Below, piece after piece: positions 60,169 to 64,000 of a DNA stretch of 64,000 bases. A program made the position numbers and the translations under genes. A model generated the notes under the pieces. It ran no database searches and was not told where the DNA came from. It worked only from the letters and a program-made list of their open reading frames with translations. Numbering within the stretch: position 1 is the stretch's first letter; each line of letters begins with the position of its first letter. The DNA is from Spirochaetales bacterium (GTDB lineage: Bacteria; Spirochaetota; Spirochaetia; SZUA-6), in NCBI GenBank assembly GCA_027021365.1, contig JALUUM010000007.1, positions 1 through 64,000 on the forward strand. Direction: 5' to 3'.

Positions 60169-61493
60169 GAGAGGCAGTCTTTGATACAGTCGTTGTCGGT
60201 GGTGGTGCTGCCGGCCTTGCAGCTTCCAAGATTATAGCGGAAAGGGGATACAGAGTTGCGCTGGTCGAGCGTGAAAACAGGCTTGGCGGTATATTGAATC
60301 AGTGTATTCACAACGGATTCGGCCTTCACTACTTTAAAGAAGAACTTACAGGACCCGAATATGCCCAGAGGTTCATAGAAACAACTGCAGGTACCCCCAA
60401 CATAGAGGTCTTCCTGGAAACCACCGTAATGGACGTGAAAACAAGTCGGGCCGATAATAACAATTCTGGCAAAGGCAGTACCAACTCCCCCGGCACAAAA
60501 GAGGTGTTTTGCTACTCCTCGAGGTATGGTGTACTAAAGATAATTACCAAAACCATAGTTCTTGCAATGGGTTCCAGGGAGAGAAACAGAGGAAACATTG
60601 GAATACCGGGAACGAGGCCTGCAGGTATATTCACCGCTGGTCTTGCTCAGAGATTCGTAAACATAGAAGGTTACAGCCCAGGTGAAAATGTTGTAATAAT
60701 AGGCTCTGGAGACATCGGACTTATTATGGCAAGGAGAATGACACTGATAGGGGCAAGGGTACTCGCCGTAATAGAGATTCAACCCTACCCATCCGGTTTA
60801 ACGAGAAATATTGTTCAATGCTTAAGGGATTTTGACATACCACTCCACCTCTCCCACATAGTCTCCAGGATTTACGGGAGAGACAGGGTAGAGGCAGTAG
60901 ATGTAACACCTGTTAGAAACGGGAAACCGGAAATGGAGGAAACATTCAAAATAAAGTGCGACACACTGCTTCTATCTGTTGGCCTTGTTCCCGAGAATGA
61001 ACTGTCCAAGAAATTCGGTGTAAAGATAAACCCAGAGACTGGAGGTGCGGTTGTTGATGCTCACATGATGACATCGGTAGATGGCGTTTTCTCATGCGGA
61101 AATGTTCTTCATATCCATGACCTTGTCGATTATGTATCCGAAGAATCAATTGCTGCCGCTTCCTTTGCCTGTGACTATATGGAAGAAAGGGGAAAGTGGC
61201 CAGCAGCCGAACAATTTCCGACGGTTGCCTCTTCCAACATCAAGTATGTCATCCCAAACAGTTACGACCCGGAGATAAACAACAGATTCTTCTTTAGGCC
61301 CATGATTGTGAAAAACAATGCAAAACTGTGTATCCGCATGGAGAATGAAGATAAAGAGCAGAAAACCCTTCTGGAGAAGAGGCTTCTACACGTTCAGCCT
61401 TCTGAGATGGTTTCTGTAAACATAAAAAGTGAAAGGATAAAAGAATTTTTAAGAGATGGGGAGGAAAACAGACTTGTCTTCTCGATCCAATAA
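60165..61493 (+). CDS. FAD/NAD-dependent oxidoreductase partner of GlpA
   Basis: A 442-residue flavoprotein with two dinucleotide-binding folds: VVVGGGAAGLAASKIIAERGYRVALVERE (residues 5-33) and VVIIGSGDIGLIMARRM near 170, plus the ATG-like LALMGSRERNR and a GVFSCGNVLHIHDLVDYV motif near the end, which places FAD. It corresponds to the second gene of the GlpA/flavoprotein/DUF1667 sets known in clostridia and Thermotoga. It overlaps glpA by 4 bases. It probably transfers electrons from GlpA to NAD or ferredoxin; the acceptor is not decided by sequence. Confidence 0.88.
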   Translation: MREAVFDTVVVGGGAAGLAASKIIAERGYRVALVERENRLGGILNQCIHNGFGLHYFKEELTGPEYAQRFIETTAGTPNIEVFLETTVMDVKTSRADNNNSGKGSTNSPGTKEVFCYSSRYGVLKIITKTIVLAMGSRERNRGNIGIPGTRPAGIFTAGLAQRFVNIEGYSPGENVVIIGSGDIGLIMARRMTLIGARVLAVIEIQPYPSGLTRNIVQCLRDFDIPLHLSHIVSRIYGRDRVEAVDVTPVRNGKPEMEETFKIKCDTLLLSVGLVPENELSKKFGVKINPETGGAVVDAHMMTSVDGVFSCGNVLHIHDLVDYVSEESIAAASFACDYMEERGKWPAAEQFPTVASSNIKYVIPNSYDPEINNRFFFRPMIVKNNAKLCIRMENEDKEQKTLLEKRLLHVQPSEMVSVNIKSERIKEFLRDGEENRLVFSIQ

Positions 61494-61857
61494 AAGCTTA
61501 ATCTGTATCTCTTGTCCCATAGGTTGCCACCTGACGGTGGAATATGATAAAGATAACCTGAGGGAGGAAAATATAAAGATATCAGGCAACAAATGCTCCA
61601 GGGGTATTACCTATGGTAGAGAGGAGGTCCTTGCTCCAAAGAGGACCGTTACTGCCACAGTCTCTATCGCTTCCGAAATACAGAGAAGGCTTCCTGTGAA
61701 AACCACTAAACACATCGATAAGGTCCTTATCTTTGAACTGCTGGACAACCTCTACAGTCTAAAAGTGAAACCGCCTGTTAATATAGGAGAAAGGCTGATT
61801 GAAAACTTTAAAGGTACCGGAGTGGATGTTGTTGCAACCATGAAACTGGACAGGTAG
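61456..61857 (+). CDS. DUF1667 protein, third component of the GlpA-type system
   Basis: A 133-residue protein of the DUF1667 family with LICISCPIGCHLTVEY and NKCSRGITYGREEVLAPKRTVTATV, four cysteines that suggest an FeS or metal site. It overlaps the flavoprotein gene by 38 bases in another frame, so translation is coupled. It is the regular third partner in three-gene glycerol-3-phosphate dehydrogenases. Its exact role is not known. Confidence 0.88.
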   Translation: MGRKTDLSSRSNKSLICISCPIGCHLTVEYDKDNLREENIKISGNKCSRGITYGREEVLAPKRTVTATVSIASEIQRRLPVKTTKHIDKVLIFELLDNLYSLKVKPPVNIGERLIENFKGTGVDVVATMKLDR

Positions 61858-61935
61858 AGGCAACTTAAACTGGGCTGAAACATTGAAACCAGACAAACAC
61901 GTTACAAATATTCCGGGTATATAACAGAATTGTAT

Positions 61936-63489
61936 CTACAGCTTATACAATGCATCGAAGGTTGGCTTTAATGCCCCATAGAGATTGTGGTATATATCAT
62001 ACATTTCCTTGTAAATCTTTCTGTTGGATGGGTTTGGAAGATTCTCCGATTCCTTTTTAAGCACCATTACAGCTTCCTCCACACTGGACCAGACTCCCAC
62101 TCCTGCACCTGCAACAAGGGCCGCTCCGTACGCTCCGCCCTCACCGCTTCCGCTTACAGTTACAACGGGCGCCTGAAAAACATCAGCCTGTATCTGCCGC
62201 CACAGGGGACTAAGTGAGCCGCCTCCGGAGGTTCTTATCTCTATTACCTCTATACCCATTCTTTTCATAAGTTTATAGACATCCATAAGGCTGAAAACAA
62301 CCCCTTCCAAAATGGAACGAACAATCTCTCCCTTTCCATGATGCAGCCCAAGGCCAATAAAAGCCCCGCGCGCTGCAGGGTCTGTATAGGGGCATCTCTC
62401 CCCAATCAGGTAGGGAAGAAAGAGAAGCTTGTTGGAACCAGGGGGTACACTGGCAGCAAGTTCATCGAGGATTTCATACACGTCACGCTTACTCTTTTCA
62501 GACTCACTCATCTCCCACTGGGCCATTGCATCCCTGAACCACCTATATGTGCCACCTGCATTGAGAGTAACTCCCATTGCATGCCAGGTGGAGGGGGTGT
62601 TGTTACAGAAAACCTGAAGAAGGCCCTCTGGGTTGTCCATGTAACCTTCCAGGCCCATCGCTACAATGCCGGATGTACCGATTATTGTCCCCATAACCCC
62701 CGATTTTATAAGTCCCATACCGGTCGTCTGAATTACGGCATCACCACCGCCTCCCACAACGGGCAACCCTTTCGGAAGGCCTGTAAGCTCTGAAACCTCG
62801 CTGGCAACCTTTCCGGAAACCTCGCCAGACTCATAACAGACAGGAAAAATTGACATATTCATGCCGAGCTTTGATATTAACTTTCTTGCCCAGTCTCTCT
62901 TTTTTACGTTAAACAGGCCGGTTCCGGATGCATCAGAAACCTCCGTTGCTCTAACCCCTGTAAGTCGGAAGCGAATATAATCCTTGGGGTTGAGGAAGTA
63001 TTTCATTCTATCGTAATTTTCGGGCTCCTCCTCCTTTAGCCAGAGAATCTTTCCCCCGGTATAGCCGGGTAGCATCCTGTTGTTTGTATATGAAAGTAAG
63101 CCTTTAAGGCCACCGGCCTTTTCTGTAATTTCATCGCACTGTTTGGAAGTCCTCTGATCATTCCACAAAATAGCAGGCCTTATCACCCTGTCACTCTCAT
63201 CAAGCGCAACGAGTCCATGCATCTGACCACTCAGACCCAATGCTTTAATCGAGGACGGCGTAACACCTGTTTTTGATATGAGAGACCTTATACCCTTCAC
63301 AACTGCACCCCACCAGTCTTCCGGGTTCTGCTCCGACCAGCCTGGCTTTGGTGTGGAAAGCGGATATTCGAAAAGGGTAGAGCCGGCTATCTCACCGTTA
63401 CCATTGATAAGAATGCTCTTACAACCTGATGTCCCTATATCGATTCCGAGTAGGTATTCAGTTAAATTACCACCGGAGAAGTCATCCAT
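61936..63489 (-). CDS. xylB: xylulokinase
   Basis: A 517-residue FGGY kinase. LLGIDIGTSGCKSILINGNGEI and LGLSGQMHGLVALDE are the xylulokinase forms of the phosphate and sugar motifs; NDQRTSKQCDEI, VGGGGDAV and TSGGGSLSPLWRQIQADVF complete the family pattern. The start is ATG 63489, with GGAGG five bases upstream; further starts at 63522 are in frame but lack signals. It phosphorylates D-xylulose. The gene lies after the glycine acetyltransferase on the same strand, with a 75-base gap. Confidence 0.92.
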   Translation of the reverse strand: MDDFSGGNLTEYLLGIDIGTSGCKSILINGNGEIAGSTLFEYPLSTPKPGWSEQNPEDWWGAVVKGIRSLISKTGVTPSSIKALGLSGQMHGLVALDESDRVIRPAILWNDQRTSKQCDEITEKAGGLKGLLSYTNNRMLPGYTGGKILWLKEEEPENYDRMKYFLNPKDYIRFRLTGVRATEVSDASGTGLFNVKKRDWARKLISKLGMNMSIFPVCYESGEVSGKVASEVSELTGLPKGLPVVGGGGDAVIQTTGMGLIKSGVMGTIIGTSGIVAMGLEGYMDNPEGLLQVFCNNTPSTWHAMGVTLNAGGTYRWFRDAMAQWEMSESEKSKRDVYEILDELAASVPPGSNKLLFLPYLIGERCPYTDPAARGAFIGLGLHHGKGEIVRSILEGVVFSLMDVYKLMKRMGIEVIEIRTSGGGSLSPLWRQIQADVFQAPVVTVSGSGEGGAYGAALVAGAGVGVWSSVEEAVMVLKKESENLPNPSNRKIYKEMYDIYHNLYGALKPTFDALYKL

Positions 63490-63532
63490 ACATGCCTCCA
63501 TAAAAATTAATTTAAAGCCCAAACCCGCCCAG

Positions 63533-63569
63533 TTACAGAGGTAACCTGCATTACAGAGGTAGCCTACAC
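63533..63569. repeat. tandem duplication of 18 bp
   Basis: TTACAGAGGTAACCTGCA followed by TTACAGAGGTAGCCTACA, two near-identical units at the end of the acetyltransferase gene. No function is evident. Confidence 0.7.
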
Positions 63570-64000
63570 TATTCCCAGTTTCCTGCCAACCTTTTCAAAG
63601 GCTTCCAGGGCCCTGTCCATCTGTTCCTTAGTATGGGAGGCAGAGATCTGTACCCGTATCCTTGCCTTCCCCTTCGGCACAACGGGATAGACAAAGCCTA
63701 TTACATAGATACCTTCATCGAGCAGCATGTCAGCCATTTTGACTGCAAGGGGTTCGTCGTATATCATTATGGGAATTATTGCGGTGTCTCCCCTAACAAT
63801 ATCGAATCCGGCCCTGGTAATTCCCTCCTTGAAGTAACGGGTATTCTCCATTATCCTTTCCCTTAAGCTTCCGGAGCCTTCCAGCATGTCCAAGACCTTT
63901 AGGGTGGCACCAACGACTGCAGGTGAAAGTGTATTTGAAAAGAGGTATGGCCTCGACCGCTGCCTTAGGTATTCAATAAGTTCTGCCCTTCCCGAGGTAC
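63564..64000 (-). CDS. kbl: glycine C-acetyltransferase, C-terminal part
   Basis: The frame runs in from the right edge and stops at 63564. It contains TSGRAELIEYLRQRSRPYLFSNTLSPAVVGATLKVLDMLE, typical of 2-amino-3-ketobutyrate CoA ligase (Kbl) and related alpha-oxoamine synthases, and the C-terminal IIPIMIYDEPLAVKMADMLLDEGIYVIGFVYPVVPKGKARIRVQISASH. Kbl cleaves 2-amino-3-oxobutyrate to glycine and acetyl-CoA with pyridoxal phosphate. The start and the lysine site are outside the window. 8-amino-7-oxononanoate synthase is close and cannot be fully excluded. Confidence 0.88.
   Translation of the reverse strand, partial: TSGRAELIEYLRQRSRPYLFSNTLSPAVVGATLKVLDMLEGSGSLRERIMENTRYFKEGITRAGFDIVRGDTAIIPIMIYDEPLAVKMADMLLDEGIYVIGFVYPVVPKGKARIRVQISASHTKEQMDRALEAFEKVGRKLGIV

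Overview
The window looks like the chromosome of an anaerobic, Gram-negative-type bacterium of moderate to low GC, most probably a spirochaete. The pointers are two solute-binding proteins whose mature ends begin GKKE or GKQE straight after the signal peptide (a common spirochaete style), several lipoproteins and outer-membrane beta-barrels, ferredoxin-based 2-oxoacid oxidation, and clostridial/Thermotoga-style glycerol-3-phosphate dehydrogenase genes. This placement is inference; no rRNA, tRNA or CRISPR array was seen.

Layout. 0-6.3 kb: the end of a possible LysR-type regulator, a CYTH-like protein with an exopolyphosphatase (Ppx/GppA), a tripartite tricarboxylate transporter (tctC-B-A) and a soluble PAS histidine kinase. 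6.3-10.2 kb: consensus promoter, P-loop protein, a four-subunit 2-oxoacid:ferredoxin oxidoreductase and a cysteine-cluster protein. 10.3-13.8 kb: a lipoprotein, a YfcC-type carrier pseudogene, a MORN-like secreted protein and a decayed membrane-protein gene. 13.9-18.4 kb: phosphate transport pstSCAB plus a phoB-type regulator, behind four exact 11-bp-spaced Pho-box repeats. 18.5-25.4 kb: a sugar ABC system whose first gene fuses a complete transporter ATPase to a histidine kinase; a sigma-54 response regulator follows, then a sigma-54 promoter with an enhancer-like palindrome, the binding protein, permease, second ATPase and an inositol-dehydrogenase-like enzyme.

25.4-38.7 kb: outer-membrane protein, PerR/Fur regulator with operators, a secreted protein, a DUF362 plus polyferredoxin membrane redox pair beside tatA and tatC, an amidase with an unusual repeat insertion, a lipoprotein and barrel pair, a gamma-glutamyltransferase and a DUF2202 protein behind a perfect sigma-54 promoter. 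38.7-56.9 kb: an AT-rich island bordered by two direct copies of a 47-48-bp hairpin repeat and by transposase remnants on both sides. Its core is one long minus-strand operon (52.9 to 41.9 kb) joining an Nqr-type sodium-pump membrane module (nqrA-like, B, C, D, E and an NqrF stub) to a NuoEF/HoxU-type diaphorase, with DRTGG, CBS-ATPase, PHP and ATPase regulatory genes in between. 56.9-64 kb: a lipoprotein, a three-gene glycerol-3-phosphate dehydrogenase operon with a palindromic operator on its promoter, xylulokinase and the end of glycine C-acetyltransferase.

The two most unusual systems are the ABC ATPase-histidine kinase fusion, apparently a transporter that signals its own state to a sigma-54 regulator, and the Nqr-diaphorase hybrid, in which NADH entry by the NqrF reductase domain seems replaced by a NuoEF-type module and the NqrA-like subunit carries two [4Fe-4S] motifs.
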